A DNA stretch of 64,000 bases from Phytophthora colocasiae (GCA_018806915.1 JAGKQI010000034.1:186001-250000), one strand, 5' to 3'; positions 1 through 10,117 are shown, numbered from the stretch's first letter. Numbers and translations are program-made. The notes: generated by a model from the letters alone, not told the origin.

Positions 1-39
1 TCCACCTGTCGCTCGAAAATCGGAATTAACATCATGTCA
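1..39 (-). repeat. 3' LTR, first 39 bases only
   Basis: This is an exact copy of 15,479-15,517, the outer end of the other LTR. On the minus strand it starts TGACATGATG, and the rest lies beyond the window. Confidence 0.9.
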
Positions 40-53
40 ACCGCCCCTCCTGG
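40..53 (-). other. Polypurine tract of element 1
   Basis: On the minus strand the bases just before the 3' LTR read CCAGGAGGGGCGGT, a purine-rich run directly abutting TGACATG. This is the expected plus-strand primer site and fixes the element's orientation as minus. Confidence 0.75.
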
Positions 54-94
54 TCACGATCCATCAGTGCGGAACTTTCTCCAAGCTGTGTATC

Positions 95-1876
95 ATGGCC
101 AGGCCTATCAAACATTCTGATAGACGGTTTTCAGAGCGTAGCGTAGCTGCAACTCTTTGTCAGTTACCTGGTTTTCAGAGTCTCTGGTGTCCCGTCGCAC
201 AATCTGATTCTCTCAGACTCAGAAACTTGAATTTGACTTGCCAAACAGGCGATCATTTTCAAAACTCCGTCCTTTCGCTCATGACTGAGGAAACGAACGC
301 TTCTCTGAGCTTAAACGCCCCACCGAATGGGGCGGCAGGCGACGCCACAGGCACTTGTCCTGCTTCGGCAACTGCCAATATGTGCGGGGTGGAGATGTTG
401 GTTCGGCCACATCGCCAGGTGGCAGCTCCTAGCGCCCCAGCCCATGCATCCCAACCTACCGACTCACAGGTCGATGGTCCGACTGAGGATCTCCCTGGTG
501 ATGACATGAACTCGGCCGGTGTTGGTGATCTCTCGCCACCAGTGGTTTCACGTGGGGAATCTCACTCTGAATTCTCTGAGGGAACTCCTGGTGTCTTCAG
601 ACCGCGAGCCTTTGGTGCCCCACGGCTTTTGTCTACGGAAGAGGTCGATCGGCTGTTTCGTCAGGGTCTGGTGACAACCACAGGGGATCAAGTCACGGCG
701 TTGGGGGACTCTGATGTTCCATATCGCTCCCAGCGTGAAGCCAGAGGGACGTGCCTTTCTGGTGAGTACCCCCGCGCGAGCTGAAGACTTCAGAAGAGGG
801 CGCCACATAGCGAATGCGTACGGTGGCCCCTGTGTGCTCGTGGGTTACGAGGCACTTACTGATGAAGACCTCCGGGAGCTGGAGCGAGTGATTCCAAGCT
901 TCGACCCCGCCGAAGTTGTGTCTCCGTGCGCCCAGACTCCAGACGTGCGTACTCTGGATGCTTTGACGTCGTCTGTGGATGTTCGCCGGGAACTGGGGTC
1001 TCTGGTTTCTCATGTCTCTCCCACTCGGCTTGCCGAGAAAGTTTTTCGGACGGCCGGATGCTTAAAGCTTATGACTGCTGCTCACCGTCGCCTTCGGGAA
1101 CGCGTTGGTTCTCAGAACGGTGTCGCCTTGATTGATGCTGCAGCAGCGCGCTCTGAATGCGAAGAAATCAAGCGTGAGTGGGTACTGCACTGTCAATACT
1201 GGAAACACGAGCTTAAGTGTGCCCAGCAAGACGCCGGTGCGGTAGAAGAACGCATGACTTCGGAGATTCAGGATCTCAAAGCTCACTACCAGGACCAAGT
1301 GGAAGCTCTGAAGTCGGACAAGGCAGTTCTGAAGTCCCAAGTCGCTGATCTTCAAGCACAGGTCTCGATTCTGAAGTCGCGTCCTGAGGTCAAGCCCACA
1401 GATCCGTGGGGTTCTCAGAGTTCTTACAAGAGAATTCTGAAATCTTTGGTAATTGGGATCGGCTCCATGACCTTCTGGTGTCATACCAAGAGGACACCAT
1501 CGTCCCTGATAACTGGACGACTATCATCAGCGTGACAGCCTTGACGCGCGAAAGAAACCCGTTCCTGACTTCAAGAAACGGCTTTCTGAGGAACGAGCTC
1601 GTCAGGCTGCTGAGAAGACCGCGAGGACCTCCAGAGTTCTGGATCTTACTCGTCCAAGTACTGAACCTCAGAGTCCAAGAGCGAGAGCCCACGGTACCTG
1701 TCATATCCGCCGAAGCCCCAGACTCTGAAATCACCTCCGAAGCGACCGCTCAAGTGGGACTCCAAGAATTTGCAGCGTCGCCCGTCCGGACACAAGCCCG
1801 TTGAAGAATCGGCGCTTCCGGCGAATGCAGATTCTAAGGTGGCAAAGTCTGAAGTCCACAAGAGACTCCTGGTGAC
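95..1876 (+). pseudogene. Antisense accessory gene of element 1, N-terminal part, frame-broken
   Basis: Opposite in direction to gag-pol, the region between the polypurine tract and the integrase carries a long coding stretch. It is open in several overlapping frames in turn: 95-784, 714-1535, 1406-1530, about 1531-1740, and 1770 onward. Frame shifts fall near 720-770, 1405-1440, 1530, 1740 and 1870. The visible protein has an S/P-rich, acidic N-terminus, a middle with STEEVDRLFRQG, and a heptad-like coiled coil at about 1180-1390 rich in E, K, Q and L. I recognise no family. Promoter activity would have to come from the adjacent LTR read in reverse. The consistent codon use and absence of stops between shift points argue that it was one gene of about 1,100 codons together with the next entry. 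Confidence 0.55.
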
Positions 1877-3403
1877 GTGGTCTGGAAGGAAGTTCGACCC
1901 GACCTCCGCCAAGCCCTGCTATCTGGGATCAAGTATGATAAAGCCATGGAGTGGTTGGCATCGGATAAAGCGGCTCACAGTCTCTTCAGCAGTCCGGCTC
2001 TCATTCAGATGTTGGTGAGCCTGGTATTCTCTCGTCGCCTGGATGCTACTCTTTGGGCCAAGTACGTCCCTGAAGTGTATTACCAGATGGCCGACGAGGT
2101 GGTGGATCGTCACATCTCAGCTGGTACCGAGCCTGCAGCCTGGGGTGATCTGGATGGTCACGTAAATTATCCAGAAAGTGATGTCGAGTCCACCGCTGAC
2201 AACCCCAAGGACGATCCGGATTACAAGGATTCTGGTGTGATCGAGTCTGAAGACGAAGATGACGACGAGAGCTCTGATGATGGTGAGTCTGACGACAGCG
2301 ATTCCGAGAGCGACAAGTCTGAAGACAAGAAGTCTCAGGACAAGAAGTCGGGGAGCAAGAAGTCTGGGAGCAAGAAATCTGGGGACAAGAGGTCTGGGAG
2401 CAAGAAGTCCGATGACCACCCGCGTCCTGGCTCTAAGCGCCCCCGGGACTCTGATGACGACTCGGACTCTGACGATGGGCCTATCATCCCTATCAAGAAG
2501 TCCAAGAGAAGCCTTGCGTCCATAAAAACCCATACCAGTCCCAAGTCCCGTCCGAAGTCCACCAGTGGAAGTGGATCGAAGCTCAAGAGTTCTTCTGGGA
2601 AGGCACGTAGTCTGGTATCCAAGCCCTACAATTCTCTGACGGTCAAGGAGCTCCAGGTGGTGGAAACACCAGACTGTGAAGCATCCTCCTGGTTGTACTA
2701 CGGTATCAGGGTACAACGAGTGAGCTCTACCAAGACCACCACTGGCCAGACATTGGGTTTTCCAGACTACGAGGTGCACAAGCACTCATGTGCCATCCTC
2801 AAGAAGCGCTGGGACTCTGAGCGGTACTGTGCAGTCCTTCGCAAGAAGCGTGCCCCTTGGAAAGTCATGTTCGACAACCGATTCTCAGAGTTTTACTTCC
2901 ACAAGCGGGAAGAACTGGGGCCCATGGTGTTGGCTGACGTGGAAGACATCGTGCGCAGCATGAAGAAGCATGCTCAAGCCTTCTGGGAGCGTACGCATTG
3001 GGTGACCATGGATGTTGAGGCTGACGAAAAGTCTGCGGAGCTTCACAAGTACCGGTCCATGCGTCGAGCCGCCATGATTCGTCAGCACAACGCCCTCATC
3101 CGAAAGGTCCTGGGGCACAAAGATTTCCCAGAGTCGCTGCTTTCAGAGCCTGGCATCTGGGTTGTCCCAGACAAGTCCTGCCCTTGGATCTGGCAAGATC
3201 CCAGAGTCGCAGAGCTGGGGGGTCCCAAGTGTCTGAGTCTGGAGACGCAACTGGGTGACTTGGACGCTATTGAGCCTGCTCGGATGCAATGGGCCACGGT
3301 GAATGCGGACGAAGAGTGGCTCCAGTATGTCCCTGCTGACATCAAGAAGGATCAATTGACACCTGCGGAGCGTTCTGAGAACCCGATCTCCCTTCACTAC
3401 TGA
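1877..3403 (+). CDS. Antisense accessory gene of element 1, C-terminal part (unknown function)
   Basis: This open frame of about 508 codons has no ATG at its edge (it opens with GTG) and appears to continue the preceding entry. In order it shows a short helical segment (about residues 10-60), a strongly acidic stretch (about 95-140), a Lys/Ser repeat based on KKSGS (about 145-180), a basic nuclear-localisation-like stretch with SKRPRDSDD and IKKSKRS, and a conserved-looking domain of about 230 residues rich in Trp, His and Arg (LKKRWDSERYC, FWERTHWV, CPWIWQDP). The composition suggests a nuclear protein; that is inference and no known domain is recognised. It ends 384 bases from the convergent integrase stop. 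Antisense genes in the 3' region are known in some large plant Ty3/gypsy elements. Confidence 0.6.
   Translation: MVWKEVRPDLRQALLSGIKYDKAMEWLASDKAAHSLFSSPALIQMLVSLVFSRRLDATLWAKYVPEVYYQMADEVVDRHISAGTEPAAWGDLDGHVNYPESDVESTADNPKDDPDYKDSGVIESEDEDDDESSDDGESDDSDSESDKSEDKKSQDKKSGSKKSGSKKSGDKRSGSKKSDDHPRPGSKRPRDSDDDSDSDDGPIIPIKKSKRSLASIKTHTSPKSRPKSTSGSGSKLKSSSGKARSLVSKPYNSLTVKELQVVETPDCEASSWLYYGIRVQRVSSTKTTTGQTLGFPDYEVHKHSCAILKKRWDSERYCAVLRKKRAPWKVMFDNRFSEFYFHKREELGPMVLADVEDIVRSMKKHAQAFWERTHWVTMDVEADEKSAELHKYRSMRRAAMIRQHNALIRKVLGHKDFPESLLSEPGIWVVPDKSCPWIWQDPRVAELGGPKCLSLETQLGDLDAIEPARMQWATVNADEEWLQYVPADIKKDQLTPAERSENPISLHY
2311..2412 (+). repeat. 15-bp tandem repeat encoding KKSGS units
   Basis: The unit is close to AAGAAGTCTGGGAGC, repeated about six times with drift, in frame with the antisense accessory gene. 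It gives a run of KKSGS/KKSGD pentapeptides. Confidence 0.75.
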
Positions 3404-3787
3404 AGCTCAGGTGTCCACCATGGTGCCCACGGGAAGGCTGCATCTTCGAGAAGCCAAATAGTTGTCTGCATTTGTGACGTAAATCCCCGGCCTCAGTGTA
3501 GCTCCCTAATCCCTTAATCTTCAATATCACTCCACATAATCACACTCCTTCTCATCATCTCATCATTCATAACTTCGTATCCTCCAGTACTTAATTCTCC
3601 ACAAACTCACTTCCATATTCACATTCACACAGTCGTTTTATATAAGCAGCAACATGGTCGATCACATATCCAAACACATGAATTTCAGAAATAAGTCTCT
3701 GAAAACACGCACTCAGATTACCACACTCTAAAGGTCAATATCTGAAATCCTTCAGATATCAGACTTCCAGATGTGTTTTCAGAGTTA
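3404..3787 (+). other. Convergent 3' gap inside element 1
   Basis: This AT-rich stretch of 384 bases has no gene. It separates the stop of the antisense accessory gene from the stop of the integrase. It is dense in TCAGA/TCTGA words, for example around 3,685-3,790. Confidence 0.6.
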
Positions 3788-5665
3788 TTAGACTCTGGGA
3801 TGATCGTCTCCAGCCTGCATCGCCTGAAAACGGGCTCGTGCTCGTGCACTCTGATTGAATTCGTAAAGTAATGCTCCACAATTCAACTTCGATAACGGCA
3901 ACCACTCAGTTTCATCGTAACCTTTCCACTTAATCAAATATTCGCGTAGGCGTCTGGACGTCCTGGTACGCTTGTTCCAACGGATATCCAGAATCTTCTC
4001 CACTTCATACTCGCCGTTTTCAGTATCAGGTTCCCAACTATCTTCTGGTAACAGGGCGGCGTCAAAATCATCATCTTCTGAAATCTGGAGTTCCGCCGTG
4101 GGTCGTCTGGGGAACAGAGCCCTTGGCTTCAGACGGCTCACATGGACCCAGGGGTTCACGCGGTAGCCGGTATCTTCAACCTTGAGTCGTACTCTGAAAT
4201 CGTCCAGCATCTCCTCGATCCTGAAGGGTCCGTGCCACATGTGTGCTAGTTTCCTGCTCAATCCCGTTTGTACCTTAGGGATGTAGAGCCATACAGCGTC
4301 GCCTATAGCGAAACCTGACTTCAGACGCTCTGACAACTCGTTCCATTTCCTGGTCTGTTCTTCAGACCGGTCACGCTTTGCCTTCTTCTGGAGATCTTCG
4401 GCACATGCCAGAGCATAGCTATAGTCTCGTTGCATCTTCCGTCTCCATTCGTACGCAGTTCGCTCCTGAGTCGTCGATGGCTTGGGTCCAAGCATAGCGG
4501 ACACCGTCCCATTAGCATCCCAACCATGTACCAGGTAGAAAGGCGTTTCCAGACGGGTGGCATCGAATGATGTGTTCAGGGCAAACATCAGACGTTCGGC
4601 ATGATCATCCCAGTCACTTTGATCAGCTTCAGAGATATATGCCTTAGTCGCGCGCACCACAGTCTGTACTGATCTCTCCTGCTGGCCATTGGCTTGAGGC
4701 CGGTACCCTAGAGTAGCTCGTTGCCTGCTACCCAAAAGTTCTCTGAAACACTTGAAGACCTCACTCATAAAGCGAGGATCTTGATCATGACGAATCAGAG
4801 AGCTAGCACCAAAGTTTCTGAAAACGCGTTCCTCATAAGCCTCTGCTACATCCTGAGCAGTGGTGACGCTCATTGGCTTGCACATTACATATCCCGAAAA
4901 CATATCCTGGAACAGCAAGAGAAATGTGTTTCCACGTGCGGATTTCGGCATGTGAGTCACAAAATCCATAGATATCACTTCAAATGGCCGGCTGGGCTCA
5001 ATATTTCCAGGGGACGGTCCAGGATTTGGGGTCGCCCCCTTGCCACTGGCACAGTCTACGCATTCCTTCACAAATCTTTCCACATCGGCATACATACCCA
5101 ACCAGTAAAATTCCGTACTCAGCTTCTCAAAGGTTCTCCTGATTCCTTGATGCCCACCTTGGTAGTCTTCATGAGCATAGTGTAACAAATCTGGATACAA
5201 GTCTCTGGGAACCACCAGTCTGAGTTCGTCAACATTGTCCCGGGGCCGCTCTTGAGTAGCGCGACTCAGGCGATATAGTACATCTCTAGAATCCAGAACG
5301 AAATCCTCAGCAACTCTGGCAAGCTTCCTGACTCGGGGTCGTGGTAAATCTCCCACGTCACCTTTCAGAAACTTCATGAGTTCAACCAAGTACGGGTCCT
5401 GGCTCTGATGCGCCTTGATCCGTCGCCAGCGTTCTGCCTGGAACTCCAAAGGCCCCAAAGGTTCTCGTTCGTCATCACCCTCAGGCAGATTAGCGTCAGG
5501 CGGAGCTTGGGCACGGGTTACAGCAATCAACACTCTGGCCGATCGAGGTAGGGGTGCGGATTCCGGATCAAAAACATTCTCAGACTCTGGTGACGCATTA
5601 CGTTCTTCAGAGTCTGATATTTTTGACTCTTGAGCTTCCAGGTCCGGGGCTGAGCAAGGCTTCAT
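3788..5665 (-). CDS. Integrase with C-terminal chromodomain (element 1 pol, 3' part)
   Basis: An intact frame of 625 codons. A zinc-binding HHCC segment lies at about residues 160-205 (HYAHEDYQGGHQ, then CVDCASGKG). The catalytic DD-E triad is visible: D in VISMDF (about 233), D in RHDQDPRF (about 295) and E in NGQQERS (about 328). A chromodomain occupies about 555-600 (EYEVEKILDIRW, then YLIKWKGYDETEWLPL). The family inserts element cDNA into chromosomes, and the chromodomain would direct it to particular histone marks. The N-terminal 150 residues link to the upstream RNase H. The true frame probably runs in from upstream, since the element should make one pol polyprotein; the ATG at 5,665 may not be used. 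Confidence 0.9.
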   Translation of the reverse strand: MKPCSAPDLEAQESKISDSEERNASPESENVFDPESAPLPRSARVLIAVTRAQAPPDANLPEGDDEREPLGPLEFQAERWRRIKAHQSQDPYLVELMKFLKGDVGDLPRPRVRKLARVAEDFVLDSRDVLYRLSRATQERPRDNVDELRLVVPRDLYPDLLHYAHEDYQGGHQGIRRTFEKLSTEFYWLGMYADVERFVKECVDCASGKGATPNPGPSPGNIEPSRPFEVISMDFVTHMPKSARGNTFLLLFQDMFSGYVMCKPMSVTTAQDVAEAYEERVFRNFGASSLIRHDQDPRFMSEVFKCFRELLGSRQRATLGYRPQANGQQERSVQTVVRATKAYISEADQSDWDDHAERLMFALNTSFDATRLETPFYLVHGWDANGTVSAMLGPKPSTTQERTAYEWRRKMQRDYSYALACAEDLQKKAKRDRSEEQTRKWNELSERLKSGFAIGDAVWLYIPKVQTGLSRKLAHMWHGPFRIEEMLDDFRVRLKVEDTGYRVNPWVHVSRLKPRALFPRRPTAELQISEDDDFDAALLPEDSWEPDTENGEYEVEKILDIRWNKRTRTSRRLREYLIKWKGYDETEWLPLSKLNCGALLYEFNQSARARARFQAMQAGDDHPRV

Positions 5666-5744
5666 CAGTTTCTCATGAACTTTGATACCAGTTGCAGGTG
5701 CATGAGTTCATCCTCGTCTTGCACCTGCCAAGCTTCCCCAAGAG

Positions 5745-6319
5745 TCAAAGTCTTCGAGGTCAGGTAATCCGCTGCTTGGTTAAACTTCGCGCTTCACATG
5801 CACCAACTTCAGAGTCCGAAACTTGGTTTTCAGAGACTCAAATTCGGCCAACCTCCGTTGCAAGTTAGGCTGATTGCAGTTGATTAGCCCCTGAGCCTGT
5901 TGTATCGCGATGCGCGAATCTCCCACAACCACCAACTCCTGTATTCCGTGGTCGAGTGCCATCTTTCAGACCATAATTCAGGCCACAGTACTTCGAGTCA
6001 TTCACCGTGACATCCGTCAGGGGAAACCTCGGGCTTCCAGAACGCTCCACCCCGGGAGTTCCCAGAGTATACACCCACAGCTTCCCAGACGGGGTAGACG
6101 TTTTGCGGCACCATCAAAACTCAGAACATAGCCTTGATAATCTGCTTCCCAGCATTTCCACACTGATAGGAACTGGCGGCTTGACTCGCCCTTGACTGGG
6201 ATCAGATTTTCAGAGACTTCGTCCAGATGCTCCCCTGGGGTAATGCCCGCACCGAGTATAGCTGGGAGTCCATCTTCATCACGCTGAATCCGGCGAATTT
6301 CCAAGTTCCACTGCGACAA
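5745..6319 (-). pseudogene. Second RNase H domain of plant/archaeal type (element 1 pol), frame-broken
   Basis: Read across three frames, this stretch shows the RVT_3-type RNase H pattern. The first Asp is in FDGAA (about 6,110-6,125), then the glycine-rich turn GSCGCILW, then NDSKYCGLNYGL, then GDSRIAIQQAQG (about 5,910), then HVKREV followed by AADYL (about 5,765). In the family the residue before Tyr in the second motif is the catalytic Glu; here it reads Lys (SKY). A single extra T in a TTT run near 5,785 breaks the frame before the final AAD. Having this domain between a Ty3-type RNase H and the integrase is the hallmark of dual-RNase-H elements. Confidence 0.7.
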
Positions 6320-6960
6320 CTTCAGACCCCACTTGACGTTTCCTGCCGTCGGTGGAACTCGATGTCAGCAACCATTTCAGGACAGAGTATCTGGTATAAA
6401 CCACAATCACCGGACTTGACTCCACCAGAGCTCTGAAGTTTTCCAAAACTCTGAGGATCGCAATCACTTCCTTCTCAGCGATATGATACCTGAGTTCGGC
6501 GTCGTTCAGGACACGACCCGTGAACCGGACCGGGTGTATTATTCCTCATATTCTTGTCCCCAGGACCGCTGAAGCAGCCCAAGGGTTCGCGTGCGGAATA
6601 ACAACAAACGGTCTGGTTCGATCTGGATGTCTGAGTAGTGGAGTAGAGACTATCCTTACGTTTCAGAATCTCGAACGCCTCTTTTGCACGAGTCAGGTCT
6701 CGTCCAGCACGGATCTGCTCGTCCGTCAGCTCATAGAGGGTAGCAGCAATCACCGGTAAATCCTCAATAAACTTGTTGTAATAGTTGAGGCTTCCCATGA
6801 AACTCTGAACTCCCTTCAACGTGGACGGAAATGGCAGTTCTTCAACTCCTTTGACAATCTTAGGTGTTGCCTCAGACCCTCGGCACTGATTTCGTGGGAT
6901 AGGTACGGTATCGACAACTTCCCGAACTCGCTCTTGGGCAAACTCACCGAAATGTTCCAA
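6320..6960 (-). pseudogene. RT thumb and Ty3-type RNase H, catalytically degenerate and frame-broken
   Basis: The connection region is recognisable (KGVQSFMGSLNYYNKFIE, about 6,760-6,820). It is followed by RNase H sequence with PFVVIPHANPWAASAVLG, PVRFTGRVLNDAELRYHIAEKE and VYTRYSVLKWLL. In Ty3 RNase H the first motif carries a catalytic Asp where this copy has His (codon at 6,591-6,593), and the TDH motif is TRY here. Only the Glu in the AEKE helix is kept. This suggests the domain is now a structural tether, with activity handed to the second RNase H. At least two one-base shifts, one creating a TGA near 6,545, interrupt the frame. Confidence 0.7.
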
Positions 6961-7896
6961 TAGCGAAGCCTGAAAAGCAGGGCATTCAAATCGTCACATA
7001 ATTGGTCCCAAGTCGGTGCTCCATGTGCGATGTCGTCGATGTATGAACTCCTCCCCAGGACTGGGCCCATGCATGTGGGGACGGGAATATTCCTCTGAAA
7101 GACGGTCATCTGACTTGTGAGTGTTGGCATCTCTGAAATCGGAGTATGGTTCTCAGAGTCTGGAAAGATGCTTTTTAGAGTCCTGAGGCTGGAGTTGCAG
7201 AAATTCCAGAACCTCCGCATCAACTTCAGCTTCTTCTTCTGGTGACAGTCTCACGAATCCCCACAGGCAATTGTCTAACATAGCCTGATACACAAGAGGG
7301 GCGTTCTTCAGACCAAACGGCATCCTTTACCCACTGAAAATGTCCAAACGGGCAAATGAAAGCTGATATCAGTCGTGCGCGCTCCGTCATCCTGATCGCC
7401 CAGAAACCACTAGCCATATCCAGGCCTGCGAACCACATGGCAGCCTCAAACCAACCAAGAGATCGTCAATAAGAGGTAGAGGGTAACGTGACAGTTGAAT
7501 GAAGCCATTCACGATGCGATAGTCGATGCACATTCGTATGTCAACACCATTCTTCTTGAGAACGATCACAATAGGAGATGCCCACGGGGAGTTGGAGTAC
7601 TCGATCAAACCAGTTTCCAGGAGTTTCTTTAGAAGTTCATATACCTTCAGCATGAGATGAGGAGCGACGGATCTCGGACGTTGAGCTACCGGTTTGGCAT
7701 TTCCCACATCCAGATCACAGACCACGCCCCTTGCCGGTGCGGGTGCTGCATTACCATCTCCCAGGAATATCTTCCTGTGGTACCTCAGAATATCACGCAG
7801 TTTCTTCTCCATTTCTGGGGTCGTCTTTCCTGGTTCTCCAACATCAGCGCTGTCGATATCACACTCTGGTGTCAATTCTTCCAGCTCAGGCAACAT
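6961..7896 (-). pseudogene. Reverse transcriptase (element 1 pol), frame-broken
   Basis: RT motifs in order on the minus strand: KPVAQRPRSVAP and LETGLIEYSNSPWASPIVIV (about 7,560-7,700), DIRMCIDYRIVNG (about 7,510-7,545), then in a new frame FAGLDMASGFWAIRM (about 7,390-7,430), FICPFGHFQWV, and in a third frame the catalytic SSYIDDIAHG (YIDD at 7,032-7,043) and a palm/thumb stretch ending near 6,880. The first frame is open at 7,387-7,896, the second at 7,226-7,438 and the third at 6,816-7,223. The catalytic Asp pair is intact; the damage is single-base shifts. It copies element RNA to cDNA in the cytoplasmic particle. Confidence 0.8.
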
Positions 7897-7911
7897 GACC
7901 AGTTGGTCGCG

Positions 7912-8580
7912 TTATTGAGCGAGGAGTTCCGTGCCTTCTCGCATATATACACCCGGCTCCAAGTCCAATTCTTCATTCGAAACCTTCATGCACTGCTCGT
8001 ATTCCACTCGTAATTTTTCCACAGGCGTTCCAGGCATCCCCTGAATGGGAATATCCCAGGATTCATCCATCAGGTCGAAATCGTCCGCGGGTAGCTCAGG
8101 GGTCTGAGAGTCACCTAATAGACACTCAGGCTTTGAGTCAAGGACGTCTCCGGCAATAACAACGGACGAGTCACCAGGGTCTGTATGTGGAGTACTTTCA
8201 GAGGATGTTTCCAAATCCCTGGTATCTGTACTGATGTCCGCACTTCCCGTTGACTCACCGGAGCAACCATCCTCCGTCTGGGTGAATGCATCCAGGGCGA
8301 AGCGTACTCGTTTCACGGTCGGTGGTGACTCTGGTTTCACGAACTGCACTCGAGCGTTGTCAAACCTTGGACGTTGCAGTATTTCAGTCGGCCATGGGTA
8401 GTCCGGGCGATCTACACACGGGGGCTGCGGCATCAAAGCCTCCAACTCCGCCTCTCTCTTCATACGTTTCTTAGTCTCTGGTGACGGGGTGCTTTCCAGA
8501 ATCAGAACCTCCCAATCACGATAGGCAGCGGAACCTGGACGCACGAAACGTCCATGCCTTGGGAAGAAACCATATTCCAC
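7912..8580 (-). CDS. Pol linker between protease and RT (element 1)
   Basis: An open stretch of 222 codons without a recognised domain. It is acidic, rich in S, D, E and P, with several TQTEDG/SADISTDT-like runs. It sits between the protease and RT segments and its ends overlap neighbouring frames, so it is probably an internal spacer of the polyprotein, not a separate protein. Confidence 0.5.
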   Translation of the reverse strand: MEYGFFPRHGRFVRPGSAAYRDWEVLILESTPSPETKKRMKREAELEALMPQPPCVDRPDYPWPTEILQRPRFDNARVQFVKPESPPTVKRVRFALDAFTQTEDGCSGESTGSADISTDTRDLETSSESTPHTDPGDSSVVIAGDVLDSKPECLLGDSQTPELPADDFDLMDESWDIPIQGMPGTPVEKLRVEYEQCMKVSNEELDLEPGVYMREGTELLAQ

Positions 8581-9437
8581 GATCCTCGCGACATCAGAAA
8601 GTTCATTGACCCACGTGTTTTATCAGAGATGTTTACCACGCGAACGGCCACGGGCCAAGATCGGGCCGCATAGATCAGCTGGGTAACCCAGCGGTCACCG
8701 CGGCCGGCCCACACGACTCCCCTCTGGGGTTCGTTTGGGCCATAGTCAATTCGGACAATAAACTCCTCACCCGGACTCAGAAGGACAGCCTCGCTGGGTC
8801 TAACCGACCTGTTACGACCAATGTGATCACCAGGTTCCCAATTACACATCATCACCACTACCTCGTCTGGTAACGACACCAGACCTTCACGAGCACTAAT
8901 TCTCACTCCAGCAGCAAACATAAAACCCATTCCCAGAAGCACGTCAATTCCTTCACCGATATTCGCGACCCAAACATCCACAATATATACCACTCTTGGC
9001 CCAAGCGTCAATTTGATCTCAGCGCTGGCACCAATATATGTTGGGACACCACCCATTCCTGACACCTTGGTCTGCTTGTGCGACTTAAGTCTGAGTCCGA
9101 GCTTACGCGCAAAGTCGTAACTCAGAATATTTATGGTCGCACCAGTATCCAAGAGAATCTTGGTCCGATGGTCATTCACAGCACCATACACCATCACCAC
9201 ATCCCTCTTTGACCGATCAGGGTAGTTATCTTCCCACCAGCCATAACACTCGCCATCCTTCAACCTGAACGACACTGAGTCGTCTGGTGTCGGGTCGGCG
9301 TCGTCGGCGATCTCAGGTAGCTCGTTCCCTGAGTTTCCAGAAGGTTTGGTCGATTCTTGGGCAAAAGTAGTCATGCATTGTTGAGTGTTATCGTGAATCT
9401 TTCTCAGCTCTGGCCCTACACACACTAGAACACACAA
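8502..9437 (-). CDS. Retropepsin-like aspartic protease (element 1)
   Basis: An open frame of 311 codons. The active-site motif LLDTGATINIL is clear (about nucleotides 9,130-9,160), followed by a flap-like GMGGVPTYIG region and IDVLLGMGFM, the expected second conserved loop. This fold dimerises and cuts the Gag-Pol polyprotein. A C-terminal extension of about 120 residues follows the protease. The region before the motif contains a GWWEDNYPDRS segment of unknown role. The start codon is uncertain because the frame should be entered from gag by readthrough or frameshift. Confidence 0.8.
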   Translation of the reverse strand: MCVLVCVGPELRKIHDNTQQCMTTFAQESTKPSGNSGNELPEIADDADPTPDDSVSFRLKDGECYGWWEDNYPDRSKRDVVMVYGAVNDHRTKILLDTGATINILSYDFARKLGLRLKSHKQTKVSGMGGVPTYIGASAEIKLTLGPRVVYIVDVWVANIGEGIDVLLGMGFMFAAGVRISAREGLVSLPDEVVVMMCNWEPGDHIGRNRSVRPSEAVLLSPGEEFIVRIDYGPNEPQRGVVWAGRGDRWVTQLIYAARSWPVAVRVVNISDKTRGSMNFLMSRGSWNMVSSQGMDVSCVQVPLPIVIGRF

Positions 9438-9490
9438 CTCTGGGGTAACGCCATGCCCGGCGCGTTTCGGATCCCCATCCGACGGGCATA

Positions 9491-10117
9491 TTAGTTTAAC
9501 GGCTTCCCAGAGTCTGCCTCATCACTCAGGAGTTTCTCCCGTAGGTGGTTCGGCATGTCCTTGAGTGCACCTTGTCGAGCGAGTTGTTTGAGTGCTTCCA
9601 GAGTTTTCAGATCTTCACAGGGTTTTCCAGGGTGTAGTCTCCCACATACTTCACAGGGTGGCATCCGACACATTCGACTCGGGTGTCCCTTTTCCTGACA
9701 TCGGTCACACGTGACGTCTCTCCAGCAATCTTCCTCTGAGTGTCCTGAGCGTTGACATTTTTCACAGAACTTGTTCCAGTAGCCACTATTTTCATGACGC
9801 CTCTGGTGGAATCCTTGACCTGACGATCCAGACGGGGACTGGGGCGGCGGACGCCATCCCATGTTATCCATCACTCGATATACCTCATTCGTCAGAGTCT
9901 GCGTCCAGTCTGCACTTGGTGGCGCCTTTGAATTGTTCGAAGATGCCTGCGCAGTACTTTCATCGCGGGTAGACTCTAAAGTCGCACTTGGAGTTCTAGA
10001 ATCGCCTGTCTGATCTCTAGTATCCTGATTGGATTTCAGAGATTCCTTATGATTTTCAGAGTTGTCAGAGTCATAGTCTTCAGAATCCATATCTCTTGCG
10101 ACATAAGTCCGATGCAC
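9491..10117 (-). CDS. Gag C-terminal segment with zinc knuckles (element 1)
   Basis: An open frame of 208 codons, Ser/Asp/Asn-rich at first, then two clear CX2CX4HX4C nucleic-acid-binding knuckles (CEKCQRSGHSEEDC and CDRCQEKGHPSRMC) and a variant third (CEVCGRLHPGKPC). This is the nucleocapsid part that packages element RNA. It overlaps the preceding gag segment in another frame, so a shift lies between 10,036 and 10,117. Confidence 0.8.
   Translation of the reverse strand: MHRTYVARDMDSEDYDSDNSENHKESLKSNQDTRDQTGDSRTPSATLESTRDESTAQASSNNSKAPPSADWTQTLTNEVYRVMDNMGWRPPPQSPSGSSGQGFHQRRHENSGYWNKFCEKCQRSGHSEEDCWRDVTCDRCQEKGHPSRMCRMPPCEVCGRLHPGKPCEDLKTLEALKQLARQGALKDMPNHLREKLLSDEADSGKPLN

Noticed and set aside
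2335..2785. Minus-strand frames opposite the KKSGS repeat
   Set aside because: Their low-complexity proteins arise from the repeat read on the other strand.
4721..5185. 154-codon plus-strand open frame opposite the integrase
   Set aside because: It lies wholly inside the coding region of the integrase on the other strand and has no recognisable content; it is a shadow frame.
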